64,000 nucleotides of DNA from Patella vulgata (lineage: Eukaryota > Mollusca > Gastropoda > Patellidae), in assembly GCF_932274485.2 (NCBI RefSeq), contig NC_065879.2:66795459-66859458 (forward strand), in the 5' to 3' direction. A program made the position numbers and the translations under genes. Below are positions 23,401 to 38,400 of this stretch, one piece after another (position 1 is the first letter of the stretch; every line of letters begins with the position of its first letter). The notes beneath the pieces are model-generated. The model was not told where the DNA came from. It worked only from the letters and a program-made list of their open reading frames with translations, and searched no databases.

Positions 23401-26400
23401 TTGGGGCAGTGATCATAATCTCGAAGTATGACGTAGAAGGATCGCTGCGTGCAGTTTGGGGTTGAAACAGCTCCCATTTGCTTATTTCTATTTTTAATGC
23501 TTTGAAGTTTTTGGTGTCATTGTCGGCTCTGTCTCAAAAACAAGAAAATGGTGATATTTATTTTTGTGGATACTATCTTTACTAGACTTTACTATCTTGT
23601 ACGTGACAAGGAGTACGTCCGCCTGTCAAACCTCATGAGTTTTCTCTGGGTTCTCTGGATACCCCTGACTTCTAAATACCCCTTATAGAAATAAAACTGT
23701 ACCATATGTTAGTGCCAGAATGACCCAATAGATGTAAAAACCTCATTTGTCTTTTTGTCTTTCTAGATCAGGTCAGAAAGTAATGATTTTAGTTTTACCT
23801 AATTAAAATTAAACCATATTGTCACATTTTTTTGCTTTTAATTTTATATCATTTTAATTACTGCTACAGCAGACCAACAATATATCTCACATCGGAATGA
23901 GCTTATATACAATGTATGTTCAAGATTACACTTGATCCCCAGACATAACCATATATGCTGCATGTACAATACAAGCATGAGAGTGGTGGACTGGTTCTCA
24001 TATCGTGCGAGTTACATTATACATTGATCGAAATAATTCATCATTTCACAGATTTAACCCTAAACTCTCCCTGCATATGAACAGAACCTTGTATATTACA
24101 TGTATTAAATTACCGTACTTTTCATTTTATCAATTATATTTTATTATATCAATTACATTTAATTGTATTAGTTTCAATTTATCAATTATATTTATTACGT
24201 TGTATTAGTTCATATTTATTACATTAAATTTGATTAACTAATATCATTTTTATTACATTTAATTTTATTAATTACATTACTTACATCACATTGTGTTATT
24301 TACATTTTATTATTACATTGTATTACATTACATACTATTAAAGGGTCAGATGAACACGTCTTTGAGTATTTAGAGTTATTAGAAGAATATTCTCATACAC
24401 ATGATGTTGAGGTCAAATTTACCACAAAGTTGGTAGTTATTGGTGGAGTAAAAGGGTATCTGGGATTGATTCATATTCATGATAAAGCTGTCGGCAGTAT
24501 AGGTAAAGTATATATCTGTATAACAAAAAATTACCGAATTATATAATAAGAAAGAAAAGAGTTACGAATTTAGTAGTTTGAATAAGATATGTTTGATGCT
24601 GGCTGGGTTGGTTAGTTGTGTTGTCTTAAATCATCAAGTCTGGCATTAAGTCAAGTGGCTTGGTTTCAATAGCAAGCTTGTACTTGGTTTTGTACAGGTC
24701 TTCCAGTTTCCTCTCTCACTGCTATAGACCCCATACGCATATGTGCATTATTGAAATTAAATTGTACATGTTAGTTCCAAAATGACCTAGTTTGTGTCAA
24801 GTGGACTTTAAACCCCATCTCTGTTATGTGTTTGATGGTACTGACTTCTAAACTCGAAAATATGTAGCGTATCAACCTTTATTTTACCTGAGATAAACCT
24901 TTGAACATTGTGCATAAAATATATTTTAGTTAGAATAAAAGTGTTACAAAAAAGGTACATATTTACATTGAATGAATTGAGGTAAGCAATTTTGTTGTTT
25001 ATGGTATTACGAGAGGGTGGGTGCCCATTGTCATTTATAAAAAAAGGTAAAGCAGTTAGTGTGTTAAATGCGATAGGCAAGAGATTAAAGAAACCTCAAT
25101 TGACGTGTAACATACTAATCATACCATCAATATTATATGACTATATCCTATCAGAGATGGATGAATTATATCAGGACTAAAGTTTCGAATAACCCTGATT
25201 TTGTGAGGTTTTATAAGATTCTATTCTAATTTCGTCTGTTTTTCATGTGAATATTTTATAGAAGTGTTTGAAACAGAGTTATTAGCTAAAGAAGAAGCTG
25301 CTAAAAATGTTTGCAAACAGTTTGACATAACAGAAAGTAAGTGAGCTATATACATCTCGGACCCAATGTCTTGTAATCTGTCGACATTTTCCTGCAAACA
25401 CTACACAAGATCATTTGAGCATAAGCTATAACTAGTCGATATTGATGACATTTTCATGTGATTCCTATTAACTTTAATACTCATAAATCTCATGAAAATT
25501 TGGTTGTAAATTTTTGTTTATTTTGGTATAATTAAAGACCTATCAAAATTGTGAATATTTCAATCTCATATTGCAGAGTTATCTCCCCATATACAATGTA
25601 CCTTTATACAGGTGAAATCTTTTGGACCATGATATTAATTATAAAGAACTACTGGTATTAAAATTGAGAATATTTCAGTCTGAGTCTCAATTATCTCACC
25701 CATTAACATGTGAGAAGATGATACAAGAGGGATTAATTCTTGTTTGGATTTTTTTTTAATCTTAAAGGATTGTTCATTTGGGCATTACAAATACTCTCTT
25801 GATATTCACAAATTTCAAATGCATATTATGAAGAGATTCTTTGTTAAAATAAAAAGAATCGGTGGAACCTGGCATAGGGAAGATCCATATCAAATTTTTT
25901 AATCGCAAAGTCTATCTAAAATGTATGTGTTTCTTATTTGCTATAAAAATTCATAGAATTGAATAATTTAACAATGTGATGATTTAATTATTTGTTATAT
26001 TGAGTACAGATATTGTATTTTTTTTATCATTATTTTTATTTCAGGTAATTTATATCAAAAGAAACCGGGTTTGTCATTACCCTCAGCAGAAACAAGCATC
26101 ACAGTACCAGGAAATATTAAAGATAATATTAAAAAGGTAATCCAGGAGCCTTGTCCATTAAGCTGAAACTATCCGAAAATAGAAATATGGTTGCATACTG
26201 TTGTCAGTCGGTCGGTCGGTCATCAGTGGGGGAGGGGAGGCGTGACGTTAGGTGATCAAATGGTCTGATGGATGCACTTTAAGTCAAAAGGTCTGTCATT
26301 GAGTCAAGTGGCAAGGAATCGAGCTCACACTTGACGAGGAGTAGGGTTGCCTGCCCAACCTTGCTGGTTTTTTCTGAGTCTTCTGGTTTCCCCCAAGAGC

Positions 26401-29400
26401 TAAAGACCTGTACGCACAAGGGAATTATTGTAATAAAATTTTATACAGGTGTTAGTCCCAAAATGACATAGGTAGTGTCAAATTATTGTTAAGCTTCATA
26501 TCAATTGAACATCATATAAACAAAGCATGACACTCGCTTCAACCCATATTCTCACATTAAAGAAATATTATTTTATTGTAGTTATTATCCACTGTAACAG
26601 TAAGTATGTGGTGCACGCGGTTTCCTGTTGTATATGCTGAAAAGTTTGGTGAAGCGCCTAATAATATTATAGAAATGGTGCGCTCGTGTCCTGACATAGC
26701 ACGATTTGAAAAGTAAGTATAATATTGAAATATGTTTACTGTTGATCCTTATAGACAATCAAATTCAAAGCCAAATGAATTCATTGAAAAGTTCATTCAA
26801 ATTGCTCCATTGCAAGCGAAGATATTAGCTTTTGATGGTTTGAAAAGATATGTGCATTAATTGCAACCACCGCACTGGTTGTTTGAAGCTTAGCCTCGCT
26901 TTACCATTTTTAGATTAAATCAAAATATGGCTGAACCATTCTAATTTACTTAATATCAGAGATATCCGATGACATTCAGAGTTGATTATAGTCTTGTCAT
27001 GTTAATAAAAAATCTTAGTTAATAGTTTACATAACATTTCAGGCCTTAAGAAAGAACTGCATTAGGCAGAATTAGCTCTTGCATAATGTATGTTTAATAA
27101 AGCACTGGATTTGATCAAATCAGAATCCAAGATTTATTTATGAAATTATATCATCAAATAACCCAGTTTGTAGGCGGGAATGTATCTTTAACCTACTGAA
27201 AGAGATTTGTTGAAATTAAACATAGATCATTCATTCTTCCAATGTTTTATATTATTATTATTGTAGAGTACCAAACACAGATAGAGAGATGATATATCCT
27301 GTTAAACACACAGAAGACACTCCACCAGAACCTACACCAGTCCCCAAACCTTTACCAGTCCCCAACCCTTCACCAGTCATCTCATCAACCCCAATACAGC
27401 CAATTCCATCAACTCCTGCTGTAGATGTATTTAAGGTAAAAAAGGTGGACCAGAAAAAACACAATTCTAATTTTATATTATCTTAGTTATCTTTGCTGAT
27501 CTCATTTAAGAGAGAAACAAGTTGAATATCCACTCAACACAAACTAGTGTTATTTTGATTTTTTTGAATTTTACAGGATGTTGTTATTCCTCCATCTGAA
27601 TCAATAAATATAGGGTAAGTTAAAGTTGTTAATATTCCTAGAACATTAGGTAACACTTCTAATTGAGTATGGTGCTGGCAGGGAAAGATCCTCAATTTTC
27701 CAGCCTGGTTTTCCCTTGTTAGCGGTACATGACATGGCAAGAACAAGGATCTAACTTTTTGGATGGTACAAAACACTAAGATATCATGTACACATTGGTG
27801 TTCACTTAAAAGAACACTTGGCAGTTGGAATTCAACAAAGAGTAGGCGAAAATGCTAATGTTTGAGCGAAATTGTAAATCAGTGTACAAATGTTCTATTG
27901 TTGATGAAATAGGCAATGGAATCAATGTATCGTCATCAGTGACGCTGGTATGTTACATATGTTGGTTCCAACACAATCTGATTAAAAGACAGATCCTGTT
28001 TTGTTTCGTTTTACTTGTCTTGACTACACTAGGATCTGGAAGAGTTGTTATATAACTTATATGGTTGATGTGAAGGATTAGCCAACGGTCTCTTGCAGTA
28101 CGGAACTGTGGGTATCCTACTAGAAACATTAACGCTGATTATTATATCAAATGTATGACGCCATAGGGTCAAAAGCCGCTCGTATGACCCCTGACGTGAC
28201 CTCCCACTACCTACAACTCATGGAGTAGAGGCCATTAAAAGTATGAAAAAAAGAAACGAAGTATAGACCTGTATTTTAATCAGATTGGTCCCAACATGAT
28301 CATTATTATATACATTGGAATGCACGTAAAAGATCTCTTGGCAGTTGGAATTCGATATAAGAGTAGGCGATAGTGCCGCTGCCCGGGCAAAATTTCCCTC
28401 ATAGCACACTGTATGGCGTATGCCCGTCTTCATTAGCCCAGTATAGGAGCAGAACAGTAGGACGTTAAACCCCATTTCATTTCATTTCATTTCATATATT
28501 ATAGATGTGAGGAAACAGTATTTGTAACATATGCTACATCATGTTATGAGTTTTACGTCCAGTTAGAATCAAGCTGTAGTGATGATATCAACGACGTCTT
28601 GCAAACAGAATGCAAGGTAAGTTTTATAGACAATTATTCCAACATGGTTTCCCTTGTCAGTGGTGCAGGACAGATGACCTTGCAAGGTAAACACAGTCCT
28701 TACCTAGGCCTCCATCTGGCACTACTGACAAGGGGAAACTGTTTAAAAAAATTGCAAAGAACTTTCTTGGCCAACACCCGAGAGTGAACCCAAAACCTCC
28801 CGTTTCGCGAACCAGCGTCTTACTGAGCCACCGTGGTTCCCTTAGCCAAAAGGACTTCAATGAATAGGTTTCTGACATCTTCTAATTTTGTACAATGGTT
28901 CATATTCATGACAAATATTTCTAAACATTACCACATTTGGTAGTACATATAACAACTTTATCGGCCAATCGCGTAACTAAGAGAATCAGCAAAGCTGACA
29001 AGTAAAGCATGCCTCGTCATTTGGAAGGCACGAAAAACTGAGGTCCACTCTTGGAAACATTGGTGTGCACATATCATTACTTTTGATACTTTGGAAAGCA
29101 ATTATTGTGAAGGCCAAATTCTCCTACCTAGAAATAAAATTACAGTATTCTTTTCTAAAAATGATCGAAATAGTGTTGACATTAAACCCTATTCCATTCA
29201 TAAACAATGGTAGCCTCATTACTAATATTGTTTGTTTTAGAGTTTAGCGAAGCCGAATGCCAGTAGTATAAAGAAAGGGATATATTGTTCAGCTTTATAT
29301 AGTTCAGATAAACAGTGGTACCGAGCTCAAGTAATTTCAGATATAAATAATCAGGTGGGTCAACTGCTGTCATCAATAAACTACTTTACATTTCGAAAAC

Positions 29401-32400
29401 TCTTAACTATTAATCACATCATCCTTTTCTCACAATATATACTAATACATTGACGAAGTTCAATAATGGGCATTTTTCGCTTAGTGGTCTCGACTTGTTG
29501 TATTTGTTCATAACATCAGTACCTTGACTAAGTTTGACAATGAGCAGTTTTTACTCAGGTTTAGCTGAGTGATAGATGCTTAAAAAAATATAAATGCGAT
29601 TCAGGTGGAAGACATCCGCTTCACTGTTGGCATCAGGGGTCACATAATTTTTTGAACTTGATTAATCATATTAGATAAATCCAAGCAAATTGATTAGAAG
29701 AAGTCCATTTTTTGGGGGGGGAAAGTCTACCTGTTGAATTTACAATATTATGCAAAGATTTATTTCAGTCACACTATTATTATAAATATTTCAAGATTGC
29801 TCACTGCTGTTTATACTCTCATTGTATTGGAAATATAAGCTACTGCATGTAGCCCTCCTCCTATAAAGAGACCATGTATTACAAATATTGTTGAAATAGC
29901 CTTGGAGTAGATGTGATCATGTGAATGACAGACCATAAATAAAACATAACAAATTAGTAAGAGTGTATTAGTAGTTGCTTGTAATTTCTTTGAACGATGT
30001 TTCATTTCGAAAAATCTGTAAACCGATGCTTTACAATCGTAGGAAGCAGTTAGAAGGCCTGACTTTTTTATTCTTATTAGGCAACTAGCATATCGGTTGA
30101 TAAGCTGAACCTTCAATCACTCTTACAACATTCATTATGGAGAAACATTTTTCAACAATTGCGTTAGAGAATGGAAAAACACAAACTATCTCTATACTTT
30201 TGCAAATTGATGTAAATCTATTATTATGCCAACAATATTTTAATACAGTTTTCCAAATTATGGGTTGGGTCCAGATTGGGCTTCCAATATGAGGCCGTGT
30301 TGACCAATACGGCTGTTCTGTACAGCTAGGGGAAATGTAGTGGAAAGTTTTACAAGAAAATGAAAACAACAGTAAAACTCCAGATACGGGAAAGATTTGA
30401 TTAGCAAAATGCAATGCAAATCTGGTTATGGAGATACCTGGTTGGCATGTTATTTCTTGAGTAATGACCCTTGTTTCACTTTGTATAATGTTTTGAACGC
30501 TCTAAAAGAAAAGTAATCATCCAATCTGTATGGAATTAATATTCATTATTCAGTTTAGTGAAATGTGCTGTATGCATATGTTTTGTTATCTGGCAACCTA
30601 TCTTTATTGTAGGAGTTTCATGTAAGGTTTGTTGATTATGGTAATGTAGAGTGTGTATCTATAGACTGTATCAGACAACTGCCACAAAAAGTTATCAACA
30701 CGCCACAACAAGCTATATACTGTTCCTTATATGGCATACAACCAATTGTAAGTAGTAAAGATTCAAAGGCGACTGTTCTTTAAAAGCAGATATTTTTTAA
30801 ATTTATCCTGGGCCCCGTTTCACAAAATTTTAACTAAGATAGAATCCAAATTTTAGTAGATACTTCAATTTTGATTGGCTAAGCACTAAAATCAATCTAA
30901 TATTATCCAATCAAATTACTAATATTTGGATTGTATCTTTGTTAAAATTTCGTGAAACAGACCCCTGTTTAAACTTAAAATGACCAATATGTTATGTCTT
31001 GATTAATGCCATAATTTGTTTCTATGTGTAAGTTTTATTCTAGTAATAATGAATTCTACAACATATATATTAGATGTTTAACACATAACAAATATGGAAT
31101 TATTTTTAAAAATAAACATTGTTTTCATTTAATTTTCATCATAAATAAACAAGTATAAAATGACAAAAATATGTTTCTTATTGTCAGGTCCAGTCTGTAT
31201 AAGTTTTATTCTTTGAGGGAATTTCATTGTATCATTTTGTTTCCTCTCGACCATTCTTCTTCAAAATGAGTTTTAGACATAAGTAATAGACTTTAATTAG
31301 CATTATGTATATCTTGAAATGTTTTTATTCTAGGTTGGTGAAGAATGGAGTAAAGCATCGTTGGGTATTTTGGCAGAATTTGTGAGAGACCAAGAATTAA
31401 TAGCTGTACCTTTTACACATTCAGCAGGTACATGTAACTGCTATAACCGTTTTGCAAGTTTGCATGGAATTAAAAGATTATTGTAGGCATTTACATTACA
31501 GTATACGAAATTGTTGTAAGCCCTGAAATTTCTTTTGTGTGAACTATTTTTATGTGTAGAAATATTCTGTATGGCTGGATATAACAGATTCATTTACTGT
31601 GTCTTACCAGGGGGAGGGGGGGGGATAGCCGAATGGTTAACATGTGTGCGTTGTATCATGAGGTCTGGCGTGGTTTCGCATCCTCAGTTGTACATGACAA
31701 GGAGTAGGGTCGTCTGACCAACCTCGTGGGTTTACTCTGGGTCATCCGGTTTCCTCCCACTGCTGAAGACCCCTACATGCAAGCAAATTATTGAAATAAA
31801 ATTAGTCCCGAAATGACCTAGTTTGTGTTGAGTGGACGTTAAACTCCATTTCTCTCTCTATGTCTTACAATATTATTGTTTGTGAATTGTGTAGAATGTG
31901 TTCACTGGTGGTTTGAGACTACATTATGTTTAAGTCATCGGGTGAGCTGTATAACAAATAGCCAGACAATTGACTCATTTTGTCCCCCTTTTTCTCCACA
32001 GTTTTATCATTTAAAGACTTCTTCATGTTTGTCTAAAAATATGTTGAGTGAATATTAATCAGTAATCGTTCCCTTTTCCTACAACTGTATCACTGCAATC
32101 AACCTTGCCAGCACTGTATCTTAATTCCTTCCACACATCACTGTATTAAGGGGTAATTGCTTGCTGTCTTGGCAATATTACAATGTTTGATACTTTACGT
32201 TAAATTTTTTAGATGGTTATCAAGAGATAGAACTATATCAGAGACATGACAGGGAGAAATCATTAAATCAAATTTTAGTGGAGAAAAACGAAGCTGTCTG
32301 CATTTTGTCTCCCCAGGTGACACAGCCAGACTTTGAACGACGGCCTGATGAACCAGGTAAGTGCGCAAATTAAAATTAGATTGTGGTTGGTAAAGGGTCT

Positions 32401-35400
32401 GTGACAACATTTGTATAATGTGCACTGTAGATCATAAGGTCTAATATCTATGCAAGTTGTAGATTCGATCTCAGACTTCTTCTTGAGATGGTTCACTGAA
32501 TCTGCACTGGGTTCCTGTGATCTAGACATCTGTTGTTTGGACTTGATTAAGTGATGGTCACTGCTAATAAACATTGCTTTCCAATATTCAAGAGACCAGA
32601 GGTTTGCTGCACAGTCATTTGGATTGGTGAAAAAAAACCCTGTACTCCCCCAGCCTTACTTTTTTCTCTGTTGATAATTATATTATTTGTATATATATTT
32701 GATAGAATTATTAGAGATACCTGATGATAAGTTTATGGATGTTTACGTATCGTTTTTTAACCCTGCTACTGGTATCATGGTACGCATTGTTGGTGAACAG
32801 TTCTCAGTAAGTATTATTTATATCTTATAATTTTTATATAAAAAAAATTGTTCATATTTTTTCCTGCCAACTGGAATATTTTATCTGCCAAAAATGTGTG
32901 ATAAAGAAGACAACTAATTAATTAAAGAGAATTAGATTTCAGGCACTTTATTTTGCCAACTAGATGAAATAATATTTGTTTTTTTCACTTTACCTGTCTG
33001 ACCCCCCGCCCCTGTCTCGTACGCCTATGGGAATATGTGAACTAGACTATAGACTTTTTTTTCAGGATAAGTTGGAAGAATTAGAAGCTCAGCTGGAAGC
33101 TTTTTATAAACTAGCACCATATGATCAAACCATAGAAGTTGGTATGGTGTGCGTCATTAGTCTAGATACGCTATATCATAGAGTTAAAGTTTTATCTATA
33201 GATGGTAATAAGGTGAGTTAGTGTAAGCTTACTCTTTCTTGAACACCTGATATCACTTCTGATTTAATGAGTTCATATAGCTAGCAAACTGTTTTATATC
33301 TATGTGAATTAGTTCAATGTAAAATCTCAAAGTGTTTTATGTATTTTATAGGCCGAGTGTTATTTCTTAGATCATGGTGATACAGAAAATATTTTAACTG
33401 AAGGTTTAAAACCTATAGATGCAGAAATCAATAAAACACTTCCATATCAGGTAATCAAATTATTGATTTATTCCTAGTATGTCTTTCTACTGACCCATTT
33501 CTTAGCAGTTGAAGAGGTTGCAATAGTTCTGTTGTAAGGACAAGCACTATTGTTTGAAACTCAAGATGTAAGAGCCGCCATCAGAATGACTTCCCGAAAA
33601 TCCAGGGTGTATAGGACCTCCATCAACACAGATGCTCAGCACCTGTTTTCAAACAGCAGAGGTCAGATCCTCAAATCCTATGTATTGGTTCTCCATCAAA
33701 ACCCTTGCTCCATAATATATCATTGTTACAAATCAGTCAAATTATTAATTGACTCAGATGACTTTCTTCAGTCAGATAACTGTCTGAAGGTCTTCTTCCG
33801 TTTGCAGCCTGGTGGTGGTCGGTTTATGATTTCTGGTCTTTCAAATGTCTGAAATTGCACAAAACAAGCCTGCAAATTGTTTTAGATACACAAACAAGAA
33901 ACCTTGGACAGATACAATTTTGGTCTCAATGTTTTATGCTGTGGGGCAACGTTTTGTTGCCTGGCAACCTATCTTTTGAAATAAAAACAGATAGAGGTTT
34001 CTGAAAACCAGAGTATATTCTTGATATTGCCTATTTTATGAATGTTTTTTCAGGCGTTTAGTTTTGAATTGTATGGTTTAGAGAATGTTATGGGTGATGC
34101 TACATTATTAGAAAAGTTATATGAATTGGCGCTTGCTAAAATACTGGTAGCTGAGATTATATCAAGGTAAATAGAGATAAACAATATATTCAGATTGTTA
34201 TACAACTAATTTTTATATGAAATGTGAGAATCTTCCAATAAATAAAAAAAAAGTTAACCCGAACCAATTACACACGGTTTGATTGAATCAATTTTGATGC
34301 ATTTGATATTAAATTAAGTTCATATACAATACTAAATAGAATACAATATAAAACCATATAATGGGGTCACATCTTTTTTGTGAATACTCTATAGATTACA
34401 TTTATCATCTGATTCTTTTAAAATTTATATATACGTTGTTTATATTATTGAGATGAAAATAAGTGGGTCAGAAACCAGATACATGTCACTGTATTGTGGG
34501 GTCTAGTTGTCTGTACTTATTTTATTTGGGTAACTAACAGATTGTTTTTGGTGTCTGCTTGAAATTTATATGCATTGTTTTGATTAGTGAATTGAAGAAG
34601 CCTATTGAATTTCTGTTAAATAATCTTGTATAATAATCGCTGATAGAGAATCGGTTTTAGACGAGTTATTTGCCCCTGAATTTGCTAATCTTTCATGAAT
34701 ACATGAATGTAATAAACTTAAAAGACATTATTTTTGAAAGATTTTCCATGTTACAAGCCCCTATGATAGTTATTATTGAATCTGAAATTTATATGCATTA
34801 TTTATAGTAGTTGTTTCTAAATAGAAATGGTTTCACTGTGTTAGATTTAATTTGTACTTTCAGAGATGAGAAGATATCTGTGGTTCTCTACGATACACAA
34901 GAACAAGATGATATAAATATCAACGAATATATCGCAAAGGTTTTAATCTCTGAGGGCCATGCAATAGACTTAAATTTATTCACCGCTAACATCGGACCCA
35001 ATACTCCTAGTGACTCTTTAAGCATTGCCAGTAATGAGGGTACAGAGTCACCAACAAGTTCCATACCCAAGACTGAAATTCCACAAAATGTTGTTGCTCC
35101 ATTTGAAAATAAAACTGTCCCAGATGAATCGTTAATAGCGAATCTGAATTGTCTTTCGTTATCTCAAAATGCCGCAGATATTAGCCAATCGTCTGTGATA
35201 ACAGCTAGTGCCAAATCAACCTCAAGTCTTTATACATGGGAGAAACCAGCTACTTCCACATCAACCAATGATGTTGTAGTTCAACCACCAGGATTGTCCT
35301 TGTCCAATGAACAACAAGCTGACTTAAAGATGCCGGAAAATGTAACAATTCCTGCTATTGGTGAAATGTTTGCTATTTATATCTTATGGATAGTGGACCC

Positions 35401-38400
35401 TTCTAATTTTGTGGTAGGTTTCAATTTTTTGGTTGGGGTTGTTGCACATTCCTCTGCAATAATGACATTCCAGGTTGTTTGTTTCCATAATATTATTGGA
35501 CTGATCCTAATATTATAGACCAATATACCCAATTATTAGGCCAATATACCCAATTATTAGACCAATATACCCAAACTGATCACTTAAAGGGATGACATCT
35601 AGGCAAGTTAATTAGCTCTCAAAATTACCTTTTTTTCTTCTGCAAATTTTAAAACAAATTATTAATGAAAAAATTAAAGGTGTTTGTAGTATATCTTGAT
35701 AAAACGTATTTCCTGTTTAGCTTAAATGGGTACATAAAATAGTACTTGGTGGCGTAAAATAAGTAAAAGGTGCCAATTCTGCTCAGACCAGTCTGTATTA
35801 CTAACTTTGATGTAAACAATGCACTCTTTATCGACGTCATAGACCTATACTGCACCTGAACTAAAATCTCTGTGATCTTGCATAGAGTTAAAAGAAGGCT
35901 TTGCTTTCGCATTACTGCTGTGAAATGGAGTTAAAGATACATTCCCGGGTACAAACTGGGTGATTTGATGATATATTTGGACTAAAATTAAAAACATATT
36001 CAAACTAATAAATTTATCATAATTTTGCTTTAAATCCTTCTCAAAACATTGCAATTGTTGGGGAATACACTGGCTATAAAAAAAAATCGATCAAAAGACT
36101 TCATGATTGTGTCACGTGACTTACCTGTCTCAGTACCTAGCAACGCAAGTGAAGTCGGAGGAGAATTCATTGCATAAACAATCTGATGTTGTCTTTAATC
36201 GCTGACTATTTATTACAAATATCGAAGCCTAATTAAATTTTCGGATTATCCACTGCCCGCGTCTTTTTCCGTGATTTTTATCTCCGAAAATGTTGTACGT
36301 CTAATTCTTCATAAAGTTTATCAAAAGGTACATCAAGCGCTCAATCTCCGCATGCAACCTTGACGTCACGCGTGCAGACACTCCTAATTATCGGGCTGTC
36401 GATAGGGAAACCCTTACATTTTTGTCCTGTATGCGCTCCATGAGTTTTTTTTTCAGGGAATCCAGTATTTTTCTAGTAAGATTGCATATTTCTACTTTCC
36501 ATATATACCAAAATTTCCACACTTTTATTAGAAATAACCACATGATAAATAATTTTCTGGGAATGTAGCTTTAAAAGAAGGCTTTCACATTACCACTGTG
36601 AAATAGAATACAGTATATATACCATATGGCAGGGGTTTCACTTTAAACTATGCGAACATTTCAGTTGTTAATAATCTGGTAATTGGTGTTTTATTTCAGT
36701 GTATACCGCATGATAAATTAGAAGATTTAGAAAGATTTATGGTGGAATTTAACAATTATTTCTCTAAAGCAGCTGTCGTAAGTATTTATATATTTATTCT
36801 GACTATCAAGATATGTAATTCATTTGTAATTTGAAAAAGTTAAAGATAACATGTAATTTGTAATTAGAAATTAAATTGAATAGTTATTTAGATAAATAAA
36901 CAAGAATGGTTTGATACAAATTTGGCCTGTTGTTGAGTTTCTAATTTATTTATAGTTAGAAGAAGTTGAACCAGTAGTTGGTGAAGTGTATGCTGGACGT
37001 TATAATGGTAATTGGTATCGTATGATAGTTAAAAACATTATTGGTTCAGAGGTATATTGTTATAATTCATGCTATTATTTTGTTGTGTTTAAACAGGGAA
37101 CAGAAAAAGCAGTTGGGTTATTTCGTTTTAAATAACCTGAAAAATGAAAACGTGGTTTATATGCTTATTTTGGCTGAAATTTTATATAGCTTAAATCAGA
37201 CAAACTGTCCTGAAATACGCCTCTTTTAAATTAGGCTATTTTGGCCAAAAAGGGCATGGCCACCAATATTCAAATGGCCATAGCCGAGTTACCAAATGGT
37301 CAAAATCGATGAAACAGGTTTTGCCGGAAAGGTAATTCTGTAAGGATCCCAATTCCATTTCTAGCCAATAGGCTAGTGCCCTGCAGGTTTAATACCATGG
37401 TCACCGAGAAATTAATGTCTCAGGAACAATTCTACTTTATTACACTCTTGTTAGCCTGGTGGGTTCTGATGCTTTGAACAATATAAGTAACTGATGATTA
37501 TCAATATAATTACACTGATTGACCATGTAAATATTTATTATTTTTAGCTTGAGATTGATGACAAACAAATGCGTTACCATCCTCTGAAATGGTCAAAATT
37601 ATAATAAATACATTACTATCTTTCAAAACTTGTCCTATTGTTATTTTAAATATTTTCATTACAGTTAAGTGTGTATATGGCTGACTATGGGGAATATGCT
37701 ATATTAACGGCCGACGACCTTGAACCTCTTCCTAAAAAATATTATACGCTGCCTTTTGTTGCTTTTAAAGCTAAATTATATGGTAAGTTGATATTGATAA
37801 CAGGTTTTGGTCATGTCCTTGAAGCAATGAATGTACATTTTACAACATCCAGCTGTTACTATATTGGTCTGATATTCCCAAACTTACATGGACCTTATGC
37901 TCCTTTACCGCAGGCACATGAACAATAGCATTGTCCTATCAGAGGTCGTGACACAAACACACACAAATCAAGCATGGCGACCTCCACGGAAACCTTGAAC
38001 ATTGCAACTCGATTATCGCAGGTATGCATTTTAGCTGGAAACGTGAGACTTGGTATTCAAGGTGATATTTTCTTTCAAGGAATCTGAGAGGTCCCCAGCT
38101 GGGTCAATAGCCAATCAAAATAAGTGCCAAAATATGCAGAGTATTACGTGAAGAGCTTGGTAAGATGTACGGAATTAAAGCGAGATCAAGCCTGCTATTG
38201 ATGATGGGTTTTGGGTGGCTGAGTGGTAGATCACAAGGATTGTTATCTATCATAAGTCAATGATATCAACGTTTCAGTGTATGTTAAAAGAATTAGGGTT
38301 TTCTGCATGATCTTGTGGGTTTTATCCTAGTGCTTCAAATGATCAAGATTATATCACTTCTTCTTATGTCCCACTCAGAAATATTATATCAACTCTTCCT

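Noticed and set aside
24992-25180. Open frame in TDRD7 intron 5 (GCPLSFIKKGKAVSVLNAIG).
   Set aside because: Exons on both sides join in phase without it and it has no acceptor of the right phase.
33550-33852. 100-codon + strand frame in TDRD7 intron 18.
   Set aside because: No similarity, and it lies in a repeat ending with a HINE terminus; adjacent exons join in phase without it.
34811-35518. A single 235-codon frame taken as a gene.
   Set aside because: Its middle part is TDRD7 exon 20 (34864-35413); the ends read into introns.
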